A stretch of DNA of 64,000 nt, taken from NCBI RefSeq assembly GCF_910592395.1, contig NC_088322.1, positions 12,209,431-12,273,430 on the forward strand, read 5' to 3'. Origin of the DNA: Lineus longissimus (lineage: Eukaryota; Nemertea; Pilidiophora; Heteronemertea; Lineidae). A program made the position numbers and the translations under genes. Numbering within the stretch: position 1 is the stretch's first letter; each line of letters starts with the position of its first letter. The notes beneath the pieces are model-generated. The model did not search any database. It saw only the letters and a program-made list of their open reading frames with translations, and was not told the origin of the DNA. This document shows positions 1-12,700 of this stretch, in pieces.

Positions 1-381
1 GAGAGGTCAGTGATAGCTATTGTATGAGTTTGGTCACTCGTGTTTTCACTCAGCAAGTAGACGTGTGAAAAATGGTCACAACTACAATTTTTAGGACCAT
101 CTCCAAAGCACGAAGAAGAAAAAATGCTTTGACAGATAAATTTACTGTGTTCAGCCCTGAATTGTGGATTTTTGCTATTGTTCATTGTTTACCGTAAGTT
201 CTTCTAATCAGTTTTGGAAAATGTCCTTGGTTTCCGTCAAAGCAAGGCCTGTCATGCAGTTTCTATCCATATGTGCAACAATATTGTTGTTGAAATGCAC
301 GCTCAAGGGGTATTTGATAGGTAATGAAATGGACACGCCTTACCTTTGACTGTTTCTGATGAATTTTCATTGCTATTTCAG

Positions 382-1744
382 TTAACCAGTCAACACCCTT
401 ATGCAGAGAATTATATTGGAGAACCATATACCTTCACTGTTAATATCAGCAACTCCACTCAGATAGAGGAAGCTGTCCAAAATGCCCTCCAAAAAGCAGA
501 TGTAAGTAGAACAGGGATACATTACTTGTGACCTCGGGTCAATCATTTTACATGAGGAAACCAGCCCTGTAAAAATTATCTCCTAACCATCCCCCACCAA
601 CTAATGGAAAATGCCTTAGATGCCGGGGGGGGGGGGGGGGGATATTTGATGAGGGGAGAGTTTCTGAGGAATAGTTTATTGACTTTAGCTCTCAGCTTAT
701 CTGAGCCAGGTAACCTCCTGCTGAGTTGCCGGACCAAAGACTGAGGTCAACATATGTTGTTACATAACCGATCTTGCTATCACATCCTGGTTGCCTTGAA
801 GTCGACTAAATTACTTCTAATTTTGCCTCATCACAGTAAATTAGTCATAAGTGTTATCACTGGTTACGCTGGCCATTAGGTAGATAAGGTAAATATGCCG
901 ATCATCACTGTGTGTAGTATCAGCGGGGTACTTGAAGTTGGAGGGCGACTTAATATTTTACAGGGCTGGTTTCCTCATGCCTCAATTTCCAAATCGTGCT
1001 CTATGTCTTCCTTGTTTATACTGAGTCTGCTTTCTGTTCCAGGAAATTCAGCCTCATCTTCCATATGAATTTACAGAAGAGGGTAATCTCCAGCGTATAA
1101 ACGCGTTAGTTCAGAATCAAGATTTCTGTGATCCAGCCGCCCAAAGATGGCCGCCCCCCTCAGCAATTAGTTATTACTTGGGTGCCGTTGGCAAGTCCTG
1201 TAAGCAAGTCTGCCAAACCAAAGGTGAGGTCAACTGGTTACAGTAATTTCCTGCCGATTTAGTATGACTTTCCCCCATCAAGACCAATTTAGGTTACATT
1301 CTTGTATTATAAGGTAGCATTTCTACCTTCGACACCATATTGAGCTTTTTCCAACAGGCATTATTGTGTATGATGCACATGAAGGTGAGTAACCCCCCCC
1401 CCCCCCCAAAAAAGAAATGTGTTTCTGTGTGTATGGGATTAGTTTACTTCTCAATCAAGCAATTTTAACAGTTCAATTCCTTTTCAGATCTCATTTGCGA
1501 ACCTACTTATCTTCGAGACATCAATAGTCAGAAGGATTTCGAACTACGAGGTGTTAAATGTGAGTCGATCACAAACTCGGACGATCTTTATTATCCTGCT
1601 ATAGATGTGAAAACTAAGGCATGTACATTCCAATCACAGGAGCTTTTGTATAGCTGTGTTGGGCAGCATCCCGAAATGATGCGTGTTTGCGCATGTCGGG
1701 ATTATATCAAAGGACAGTCAGCTTTATGTAAAGATTGTCTATGA
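382..1744 (+). CDS. MGAT5: MGAT5-type N-acetylglucosaminyltransferase, 3' end
   Basis: Four terminal coding exons are visible: 382-501, 1043-1223, 1358-1384 and 1488-1744 (stop TGA). All have AG/GT borders and compatible phases (0, 0, 1, 1). The reading runs through LPYEFTEEG, LQRINALVQNQDFC, SCKQVC, DLICEP, YIKGQSALCKDCL. This is the conserved Cys-rich C-terminus of alpha-1,6-mannosylglycoprotein 6-beta-N-acetylglucosaminyltransferase V, the Golgi enzyme that adds the beta-1,6 GlcNAc branch to N-glycans. The protein ends at CKDCL, as I recall the vertebrate family ending. The signal anchor and most of the catalytic domain lie to the left of the window. The 27 nt third exon (GIIVYDAHE) keeps phase and looks like an optional cassette. 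MGAT5 versus MGAT5B cannot be decided from this part. Confidence 0.88.
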
Positions 1745-4352
1745 TTAAAGTAATGGACTAGTCTGTCCATACGTCTCTGATTATTTTGAAAATGAACAAT
1801 TTTGCATTGTATGTACCGGGTCCTGAAGCATTACTAGACCCTTGTTGGCAGTGCTTGTAGCTCGCACCCACTCGCCATCTTTGCTGAGATCACAACTTTG
1901 TAGGCTAGTAGTAGTCATGAGTTCTAAAAATTGTTGAGATGGTTGTGTTCTTGTGGAAATGCTGGTGCGCTAGCTGAGAGAGCAGTGCTCTTTGCGAGTG
2001 GCTTTTGCCCTTGCTGAGACAGCACTGTTGTTGAGAGGCTGTCACCTTAGCTGAGAGAGCAGTGGTCTTGGTGAGAGGCTTTTGCCTTTGCCGAGAGACT
2101 GGTGCCTGTGTTAAAGCGTGCAGTGCACAGTGATTTGGTGGAGAGAGCTTTGCTTTTGTTTGAAGACAAAGCTTATGGGAGTGCAATGTTTTCTTTGAAA
2201 TTACACTATGACATTCACTTTTGTCTCTGTAAATGGTGTAATACTGCCATATTTTCCAAAACCAGACTTGTCGTTTGTGTTTGACCAATGATCGATTCAT
2301 TGGTTTGAAGGAAATAATAAGTTAAAAGAAATTATTAGGTGTATGTTATTTTTGTACACAGTTGCTTTCCGGTGATGGCAGTGAAGGGATTTTATGTTAT
2401 ACAAAGAGGCACATATATATTTTCACTTTTGTAATTGAACACTATAAAATTAGAAGTAAATTTGAACATTTGATGTAGGTAGATGAAGCTGTTAATGAAA
2501 GTCAGCAATAGTGTTGAGATTTACATAAAAGGGGAGAGGTTTCACTCTTTAGCACATACTATCACCAGTAGCACAAATATTTTAACTTGTACAAGATTTT
2601 TGTCTTGTTGTGTTTTGTGTTTGTCAGTTGTTGAACGGGTAGCTTTTCAGACCGCATGGTTTTTTTCAAAAGGGGACAGCGATTTTGTCAGTGTTGGGAA
2701 AAGGGCACACTTCAAATTTGTTGAGAAAGCAGCATTGGTGTTTGGGGAAAGCATTTTCATAGTTGCTGACATAACCAAATATGATCTGATGTAGGTGTAT
2801 GTGCAAAGAAGGGTTATAAGTTCACTACGGTTGTGAGAAGGAGTTTTCACGCATTCATTGCCGTGTTTATCATCAAATACACGTAAACCATTAGTAATTG
2901 TGATATATGCTCATGGACCTAGCCTCATGTTTTGTTTTTGCAATGTATTAGGTCTGCTCTACCGCAATCGCATAGCTGGCCACCACTTTGGATCGTCCAT
3001 AATTTTTAGAGTTTTGATACTCCTTAATACAACCTTATGATCACGTAAGCCAAACCTATGATAAAAAAGTGGTGAAGAAAAAAATACAGTGTCACCACCA
3101 AAATATTGACAAGTCAACATCTTTTGGAGAAAAAAAAGATTGGGCGGAAATTAGGGTCGGCGGCTATATGATCATAGAGCAGTATTCTGTAAAAGACCAC
3201 AATGCCTTTAACATACCTCCGCCTGATCGCCTTAGAAAGTAGACGTTGATGTGCACATTATAATAGTGTAGTATTAGGTAGCATGAATATAACTCACCTC
3301 CTAAAAATTTTGACAAACAAATTCTGAAAAAAATATGATCCACTTACAAAAATGATTTGTCACCGGTCCCAATGCTACTGTCATATCTTGCTAAAGTCAG
3401 TAAACTTAAACATTGGGGTGTCAATCAAGGTGATGAAGTTAAAGGCGACCTATTGGCAGGGACTAGGGGGTCAACATTTGTGATATTCAGGTGTCTAATA
3501 TGCACAACTGCTGAGTTGTTTGATACAGCGATGAATGAAATTCTTCATACCAGGGTAAATTGTTTCGATGGAGTGTATATGTAAGATCCTATTGGTGATT
3601 CGTGTAATTTACTCTGACCTTCCTGGCTCCTGCCTATAGTCTCCTTTAATGTAGAGACTCTCAAGTTGTTGTTGAAAAATGCTGCTGACTGTTTTGGCTG
3701 AAGTATTGGAAGTTTGCAAGGTTGCCCCTGCCTGCCATGGGTCAAAAAGTTTGTGTTTTTTTCGGTGATCAAAAGGTGACAATTTCATTCGTCTACTGAT
3801 TGTTATCTAGATAGTGATCAAATAGTTGTTGATGTACTTAGAACTGTTTAAAGATCAAAACCTTTGTACATTACGATGAGATTTATAGCATAATAAAAGT
3901 CAGAATACAAATGTAAGACGATACTTTGGTTGTTTTTTCCCCTCCATACGATTGTTTACAAATAGAATACAGGGATGAGTTCACTTAAGGAAGTTGTCCC
4001 GAGTCATTTTAACCTCCAATCTATTGACCTGCCTGATGAGGAACCTGCAGAACTAAAAATCCAGATGGCAGCACCAGTACTAAAAGGTACACTTCCAGTG
4101 CATTTTCCATTAAAATTAAGTTTTGTTGATTTTCTCCCTAAAACTTATCAAAATAAAGTTTTAAGCACCAATAAAACAAATTTTTTTGTGCTATTTCCCC
4201 ATGTAGAGTAATGAAGGGATGAAATATTCAATAATCATTGACCTGGGAAGGGCCACGTGGTCCACGTGCCTGCAGGGCCCCTGGCAGGGTTTGTGGTGCA
4301 AGTTCCTCATTACATGTGGAGTTGTCCTGGTAAGAAAACAAGTATGACAATT
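1745..4352. other. Intergenic: 3' UTR and degenerate repeats
   Basis: No convincing exon is seen. Positions 1965-2150 hold a degenerate tandem repeat built on GCTGAGAGAGCAGTG / GAGGCTTTTGCCTTT, with units of about 30-45 bp. Around 3580-3660 lies a copy of a dispersed repeat (CTGCCTATAGTC...) seen again near 33.4 kb and 48.3 kb. A 79-codon open frame at 3975-4211 has no recognisable motif and is not called as a gene. Confidence 0.5.
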
Positions 4353-4551
4353 CCCTTACGAAAATGATCAGGGTTTCACCATGGTGAATACAGCGTTCAC
4401 CATGGTGAAATCAGGTTTAATACCATGCTCACCATGGTGAAAGTAGAATTTACCATGCTCACCATGGTAAATATTTCTCACCGTCCCAATTCACCACGGT
4501 GAAGTGCTGTCAGTTTATCATGGTGAAATTGAGACACATTTTTCGTAAGGG
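4353..4551. mobile_element. MITE-like fold-back with CACCATGGTG palindromes
   Basis: The block is bounded by 12 bp inverted ends CCCTTACGAAAA (4353) and TTTTCGTAAGGG (4540-4551). Inside are six perfect or near-perfect copies of the palindrome TTCACCATGGTGAA, for example at 4374, 4396, 4428, 4460, 4490 and 4514. It has no coding capacity, which fits a non-autonomous DNA element. A lone TTCACCATGGTGA also lies near 5173, outside the element. Confidence 0.6.
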
Positions 4552-4649
4552 TTTTGCTCAAAATCTAAGTCGTTTCGCACTCGGAACATCGGAGACGACT
4601 GTGTTCTGTTGCCAAAGTGACAGACACTTGGAATTGGCTGGTTGCTCTA

Positions 4650-4795
4650 AGCTTAATTAAGAGGGGGGATCCTGCAATACTTTCCGCAGAGACTTAAAAA
4701 CATATTTGTTTGTGCAAGCTTATGAGCGCCTGTGAACATTGTTCCAGTGATACGGGCGCTATATAAATGACAATTTCATTCATTCATTCATTCAA
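4650..4795 (+). mobile_element. 3' tail of an L2/CR1-type LINE
   Basis: The frame contains RRDLKTYLFVQAYERL, the usual C-terminal sequence of the reverse-transcriptase ORF in this LINE group. It is followed by GCGCTATATAAATGACAATTT and a (CATT)n microsatellite tail. This is a 5'-truncated insertion, as expected for non-LTR elements. Confidence 0.65.
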
Positions 4796-6764
4796 ATCTG
4801 ATGTACTTGTATGTCAAATTGACGGCATAATGTATTTTAGTACTGAGGACATACTCTCCGAAGACAGTCACAACCCTGAAAAATATCTTTCCTCATCCTT
4901 TTCCTTAGATTGAGCTAACTTTTCTCTGACATTCATAAGCTGGACGTCATTCCAGTACAATCATTATAATCTACTGACTTGGTCTAAGCTAGCATCTCAC
5001 AATTTTCTGGAAGACATTCACAGCCTTGTCTCTTCCACAACAGTCATCTGGGCCTACTGTCTTAGGCTGAGCTATCATCTCACCATGCTTGTGAAGACAG
5101 GTAAAACCTGGCCGTCTCTTCTATACCACAGACACTAGCGCAAAAGATCTTGGATTCACCGTAGTAAAATAATCTGAATTCACCATGGTGATCCTTCAGA
5201 GTTGAATTTCTTTCATCAGTTCAAAATTCTGAAAGATATCCGTTATTCATCATGCCCGCTCGGGGTGCAGGTATGTTTATACATCGCTCGAGTATAATGC
5301 GTAGATATAGAACCCAGTGACCAGTCGTAGGCAACTGTGATTTTATTTACGAACTGAGGAGATATGTGTAGCAAGTAGCAGTCCTGACCTGATGCAGTTT
5401 GAGACCGACGAGGTTCTTTTAAACATCCTTGGTGAGAGACTTCGCGTAATTTCGGCTTGGACCTCTTGTCCCAGGGTTTGACTGTGAGACCGGCGTGACG
5501 TGTCCCACAAAAGGACTCCAGCATGATCAAAAAGGATAAATCTATTTTGAGAAACCCATCTCAGACATCATTTCCCATAACATTCTCTCCCTATTGTGAC
5601 CTTGACAGTTGAATGAGAGGTCACATTTGCAACAGTGTCATCAGGATGTCACCGGGTTTGAAGGCTTGTAATCCTTTTATGACCTCCCCGGTCTAGTGGG
5701 CAGGGATGTCCCCTATTTCAGATATTTATAGCATGATAAAGACGTTTTGTGATATGGGACCATCTCATTTGGACTCCTCTTGAGAGATTTCTTCATACCC
5801 GGGTGATTCACAGCTGAGAAAAGTGCTACATTGACTGCGTCTTCTCCTTAAACCGGACTCTCAACCGGACTCTCAACCGTCCTCTCCTTCAATTTACTCT
5901 CGGTAAATTGAAAAAAACAACTTATCCTCAAAATCTTTACCTAATGGCACACCCACGAAATTGCAATAAAAACACTGAGACAGCCCCCGACATGTCGCGA
6001 TGCCGTCATGAGCGTCTCCTGTCGCATTCCTATCACAATCTTATCTTCCTATCATACCGCGTCAACCATATTACATAACACTCTCAACCCTGCCTACACA
6101 AATGGACTACTTATCATTCTCATTACATGTATCTTATGGACATTTTATATTAGGAATATCCAATGGCCGCGTATTAGGAGACCCACAGCTTGAGATATCA
6201 TCACGTCACGATTTCGGCAGTGTAGGCAAACTTTGAAATCACCAGTTGAATAACTTGTGGAACGGGATTATTAAATTTTCGTGCAATACTCGGGAACGTA
6301 AGCACTGACTTTGTCTTTTGCGACTTTGAAGTAAATTCGACACTCGAAGAGGATCGGCAGTTTAGAATACACCAGTGGTTTTGTATTTGAAAACAATACA
6401 AACATTTAACTTCGTGAGGATTCTTTGGAACATATTAACAGTCCGCACTTAGTATGCTGTAATTTCCGAAAAAAGAAATTGCGAGAAGTGGTGGTAGGAC
6501 CTATAGCCTTGTTGATGATATTGATCACATTTCGAAACTAAGAAACTAGTTTGTGCCAGTGTCCCATTCCAGATCTGTAGGTATACCTAGATCTACAGTG
6601 GTGAATAGATCTTAATCGAAAACGCTCTGAAACAACAAGAGAAGAAATTTCATTGTACTTTTATAACCAATCCCTTCTCGACTCATAGGGAACTATTTAC
6701 TGATTTAATCCGTTTTTGGAGAACTTTATTGCATTTTTCTTCTTGCCATCTTCGACTTGCCATA
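4796..6764. other. Intergenic region before GH16 gene
   Basis: AT-rich sequence without a supported exon. Open frames of 60-95 codons here show no family motif and no splice context. The last few hundred bases presumably hold the promoter and 5' UTR of the glucanase gene. I see no clear TATA box. Confidence 0.4.
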
Positions 6765-9700
6765 ATGAATGCCAAAGACTTCGCCGTCAAAGGACTTTGC
6801 TTTCTACTATCTGTGATATTCGTTGATGCCAAATTGAACCTGACATTTGTTGAGACTTTCGATCGTTTGGATACTGATATTTGGACTAGGGAGATATCGG
6901 CTTGGGGAGGCGGGGTAAGTAAACATTTTGTTTGAGCTCTAGTAAATCTTAATTTTTTGAAAACCGTAATTTTTTATTTGCCTATCTATGTGAACTGGGG
7001 TAAGGAATGCTTCGTACTCGAGCTCAGCAGTATATATCCATATTATATACACTCCTTTCCAAATCTCCTCATCAGCCGAGTTACCGTTCCTCGGGTCTCT
7101 TGTACTGATGAAATTGAAGCAGTGCGCAGTCACAAATGGGCGAACTAAATAAGAAGCAATATACGTGTACATGTATATACATGATATAGTGTATTTAACA
7201 CATTTCCCTCTCGTTCTTGCAGAATAATGAATTTCAAGTCTACACAGATGACAAGACAAACAGCTATGTGCAGGACAACACACTCTTTATAAAACCGGTA
7301 AAAAGATTCGACCGTCTCTTGCTCCGGCTGGCGTCATTAGCCTATGACATTCCGACTATAGTCGGAGTTGTAAATGTTACGCGTTACCCCAAGTACCGCC
7401 CTGTCCTCATGTCCTTTCACCAAGTTGCCTCCGCTGAAAGTGATTGCACTCCCGGGGCAGTGCAAAGTCATCCTAGACGTGGTCTTCCTAGGGGAGGGAA
7501 GAGGTAGGCCGATGCACTGCTTCTGGAGTGTAAAAGTGATAGGTTGTCCACACTCCGTAACCTAATACTCGAACGTGTCCTGGCATTGTCACAGTGGCAT
7601 CACCTGGCGTATCCAATCGCCCTAAGCCAACATCGTTAGCATCATGATGAGGTAACGCCCGACCGGTGTGCCATTGTTGAAGTGATGGAAAGTGATGGAG
7701 GGCCGGCTTACTTCCACAGTCACAACAATAAAAAACAGAAAACCACGAGAGTTATTCAAATGACGATGGGATAGAGGGATTTTGTGGTGATTGATATCTT
7801 GAACTAGCGTCTCTTGAGAACTATTTTCAAACATTATGTCATATTCCTTGGGGCTCATTGGCTACACATTAGACGAAGAGTCGTACTGTTCTACCGTTTC
7901 TTTGTCCTTTTACACCGTATTACAATCACGTCAACGCTAAAATTGAAGATGGTAATGATAGAAGGTGGTCAAACCTTGCCTTCGCCATTGAATACAATAT
8001 ATACGCTGATATCGCCAGTAAGCACTGAACTTGGGTGTACTAATTCATTTTCCATTAACCTCATTGTGTTTTGGATCATTCAATGAAGAAATGCTCTTTT
8101 TAAAGTCCTTTTCTGCACTGGCAATCTCAGTTTGAAAAAGTACAAGATGTGGGAAGACATATTAGGCGTAAAGAGGGTCGCCGGGTACACCTCAGATAAC
8201 GAAATGTATTGGTTGATTCCAAATATTAAATTAATGTCTTATCATTCCAGAGTATTCTTGTCAACAATACCAACCCTAAAACGGGCCTACCTTTTGGCGA
8301 AGCATTTCTGAGAACAGGAACCATGAACTTGCAAGGTATGTCACTCATCCAGTCTGACTGTGATAAGGAGAATTATTCATAATAATCCGTTGAAAAATGG
8401 GTTATCAAAAATCAAATACTGCTGTTTCTTCCTGAAAGCCAGTGGTCAATGTTTAATGACCTTTAAATCCATTTCTGTCTCTGTGATAATATGCATCGTC
8501 AAAAATAGTATATGATGCTTTTTTGGTATCGGCCTACTTTTCCGAGGTAGCATGACGCCAACAGATAGAAAATCTGTCATTAGGTACAATGTAGTTACGT
8601 TAATCATGAAACCCTTGAGTGACCGTTATCATCATTATCATTGGAATGCCAAGTGGACAATGTGCCCATGGCATTGTTTCGTTGTTACTAAATATAGATC
8701 TTTTCTGAGTTCTCATAAGGTTTCCAAGTCTTCAGAATAGTACGCGACATTGTCGCACTTTGATACCCATGAAGCTTGTAAGATATTAGATATTTTCATG
8801 GAAACAACCACCAAATCAAACAGACCGCGTGGGCCTTATGGTAAAGGGTTACTTCACGACGCAAGGGCCTCCGTTGAAACCCTTTGAAATCAATGAAACA
8901 CTATGAAATCAAAGGGTCTCTCCGAGAAATCAAAGCGTCATTCAAAGAAATCAAATGGTTTTTCCAAGAAATCAAAGGGCCTTCCCAAGAAATGAAGGAG
9001 TTTTTTTCAAGAAATCAAAGGTTTTTTCCAAGAAATTAAAGGGTCTTTTCATGAAATCAAAGGATCTTTCCAGGAAATAAAATGTTTTTTTTCAAGAAAT
9101 CATCGGTTTTTCCAAGAAATCAAAGGGACTTTCCAAGAAATGAAATATTTACACACATCACTATACCTAACGTACGAATGATTTATATTCAAATGAGGGT
9201 GTGATTACAATGGAATGGGTAGGACTCCATGAGATAGCTAATGAATACATGTACTTTTTAATATAGTTTCTGTTGTCGAATGCTGGTCTGATAATTTATT
9301 TCATTGTTTCCAAGCTTTATACGCCAAATGTACGAATAGAAAATTTGAAGGTTGCAAAAGGGAGGCGGCGAAGAACGGAATACCTCCAATCATGTCAGCC
9401 AAGTTATTTTCAAAGAAAAGCTTCACCTTTAAATATGGCCGCCTAGAAGTCGAGGCAAAGTTGCCAAAAGGGGACTGGATATGGCCAGGTGAGTTGCTAT
9501 CAGTATCTAAGTCAAAGCTAATTAGACTATACTCCCAATCATTCAATTTGTCACCAATCGCAAAAGATGTCAGGAAAACGACTTGCCAATAGCCAGGCCT
9601 AAAGAATCGATTCTATTAGCGTAGTGACTTTAAAGTTACCCTTATCCAAGACAAGACCCCGAGTTAGTCTGAAAAATTGAAGATTTTCACCGTCATCATA

Positions 9701-12700
9701 CAAGTGACAGTTCATAGCGCAATACTTTGGGGAAGAAGCCGTTGTCAAGATCATTCTGTTGTTAAATAGTTGCAAAAACTATGGTATTTTTCTACATGTA
9801 TTTCAAAGACTGATTTATACTTTTCAGCTGTCTGGCTGTTATCGGAGAAGCAGCAGTATGGAATTTGGCCAAGGTCCGGCGAGATAGATGTCATAGAGTC
9901 GAGAGGCAAGTTTCCATTGATCATAATTGTAGTCTTACGTACGAGGACTCCTAGTGGATGCCGAAACACCTTGAGGCACCATTTTGGCAAGAACTTGAAA
10001 TTCGAAAGGAATTGAAACTCTTTCAAAACTCTTTCAAAACGAAGTTAATGCCAATTTCAAAGGTGAGGTTATGTTATTTGTTCGCCATACATGTATGTAA
10101 ATGAGTTTTATTTTCCACTCCTTATTTAGGAAACAAAGACCTGAAATCGAGCAAAACAGGTGAATCTTACGGACGCGACACAGTGGGAAGTACGATACAT
10201 TTCGGTGCTGCGTGGAATGACAAATATCAGATAGGAACGTGGAAGTAAGTCTCCCGTGAATGAGACAACAGGGATTTCGCATATCGCCTATCGCATTGTT
10301 TGACCGATGGGATTGGCGTTCACGTGGCTTGTTTCGGGGGCTTTGCAAAAACTTCCTACTGACCCCCCCCCCCCCCCCCCCCCCTCATCTCCCGTTCCGT
10401 CATGGCATTCATCATTTGAAATACATTGTACCTCACAGCCTCTCAAAGCTCAAAGTAATTCGATTGCATCACAATCAGCACGGGTGTATTTTGAAAGAGT
10501 TGTCAACAACAACAAAATCTGTTTCCCCGTCCTCGTAATCCGTTGGCCCAAATCGCAAAAGTACAAGGACCAATTCGGTTCCTTATTCATCCTCATCTTT
10601 CGTCATATACGGCAGGGTCTATTCTACAGACCAAAGACTTTACAGACCTCGTTTTTTGGCTCTCACTTTTTTATTAGTGGAGATTTTCATGAAATCTAAT
10701 GTGATATTAGACCAGAAACGGTTTCCGCATATGCTCAGAAAGACGTTTTTGAAAAAAAATTAAATTTTAGTACCTTGATTTTGAAGAAATAAAAGTCTGT
10801 AATTCTCAGAATTCTAAATAAGAAAAAACAGACCAACTTCAAAGGCAAATTAAGATATTTTAAAAACATCAACACCGAGCTCATTCCAAAGCCTTGCCGC
10901 TTGGACAAGGAAAGTCCTGCCACAGTACGTCTACAGGCGATTCCTCTGATCCGCAGGAAACAATGTCCTCGGACCTCAGGAATCACGGGGTCGTATGTGA
11001 GTAGGGGCAAGTGCTTTGAAGAGCAGTAGCAAAATGAAGAATGAATTACAGAATCATTAAAAAACTTGCTGCGGAATATAATGCTAGTAGTTCAAGTTCC
11101 ATGTCACAATGCTAGTATTCTAATATCAAAATCGCTGCATTTCTACTGATACACTCTGGACGCAATGGGCCGGCCTCGTCTTGTCCAACGATAGACACAG
11201 GAGAACCAGGATGACGATATGGACTGCATATGAGTCTAGTCCACTGATAGCATCAAACTTGACAATCATATGTCGTACGATTGTGACATTCGGCAGGTCT
11301 CGCTAGCCGGGCGAACGACGACCAACGGAACTGTTATATTTGGTAGGAAAAGCAATCGGAAAAATGTTAAACATTCGTCGAGCAAACTTCGCCGTTTGTA
11401 CCCCTTCGTTTGGTTCGCGAAACCTGCCTAATGTCTTTCCGTGACCACAGCTCAGTACGCATACACATGTATGTATGCTTGGCCAATCCCACATTTTTGA
11501 CAATACCAGTTAATTGATCCTTTGACAGAACAAAAGACTCTCGTTAGCTCATGAAACCTAATGTTCAAGTGAACGCTAAGCCTGGTAGCGGGGTAGTGCC
11601 CGGATGGTGTGACGCGAAATGTATTGTCTTCGGTCATGATCGGTCGCGGTTGATTTGAACGCCAGTCAGTTGGAGTGTGAACTGCGTAGAAGATCACCGG
11701 AACACTTTCTCCGATTTCAAACATAAAATGCCTTCGAGATTTCGGTAATCAAGTCAAAACTGCTGCAGCAGAAGGTAGGGGAGGTATCTATGCTTCGTAT
11801 TGGTCTTGATTGGTTTTAATAGGTTTTTATTTTAGTAAAAAACGTGCAGTCGGGCAGAGAATGAACTGCGCAGTAAGAAACTCCAGTCGCAAGCGAGACA
11901 AAGGCGTACTACACGAATCATGCGCATCGTTGTATTTCATGTACATGCTCGCTGGCGATATCAATTGCCATCTCTAATCAATTGCCATTTGCCCTCATAA
12001 ATTAACGACCCAAGTCTTGGTCACAGAGACAACATCTACGATGATGTTGATGGTCTCGAAGTGCTGATGTAATTTTCCCGGTGTTATTTTTGGTAAGGCG
12101 GGACTTGTTTATTTTTGTGATTGATGTGTCTTGCGACCGTTGTACCTTGTATGTCATATCATTTTAGAATAATGTATTTCAAATCTAAACAATTATTCAC
12201 TTGGCTCCACGATCCCGACTGCGGTGTAGCACCCGACTATAACTGGCATGAATAGGGAATACGCTGGTTATGGATGTCAGATCGTGGTTCCCTGACTTTT
12301 GCAAACAATTTCAATGGGCGTATCCCACGCGGCGACACCAAGGACCGCTGGCTGATCTATTGATATGTTCGTAGTAGGGTGTCAAAGTCGGAGAGACGAA
12401 GAGCCACTCGTCTCTTGTAGGGGGTTCATTGAAAGTGTTTGCATTTGTTAGCCTATAAAGTTAAACACAAGATTTTAATCCTTGTCTTGGGTGTCTTTGA
12501 GAGAACTGACCACACACAATTCCCAACCTACTCGTCAGCTAGCTGACAGATTATTTGGGTCGAACGTGTTGCTGAGATGTTTTTGAAGAGATGCTTGTGG
12601 CTGTTGGAAAGACTTCTTGTTTAAACAGTTCCATCTGCCCCCTCTAAGGCATACGATGGTAACTAATAACTTGACTGCGGAAAGATCGCAGGTTGAAAAC

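Noticed and set aside
3975-4211. 79-codon plus-strand frame (MSSLKEVVPSHFN...)
   Set aside because: Looks exon-like in its first half and has a GT after CTAAAAG, but has no partner exon or known domain.
10363-10384. Poly-C run, with poly-G/poly-C runs near 630, 1393 and 20570
   Set aside because: Simple homopolymers. Nothing beyond slippage or assembly uncertainty is supported.
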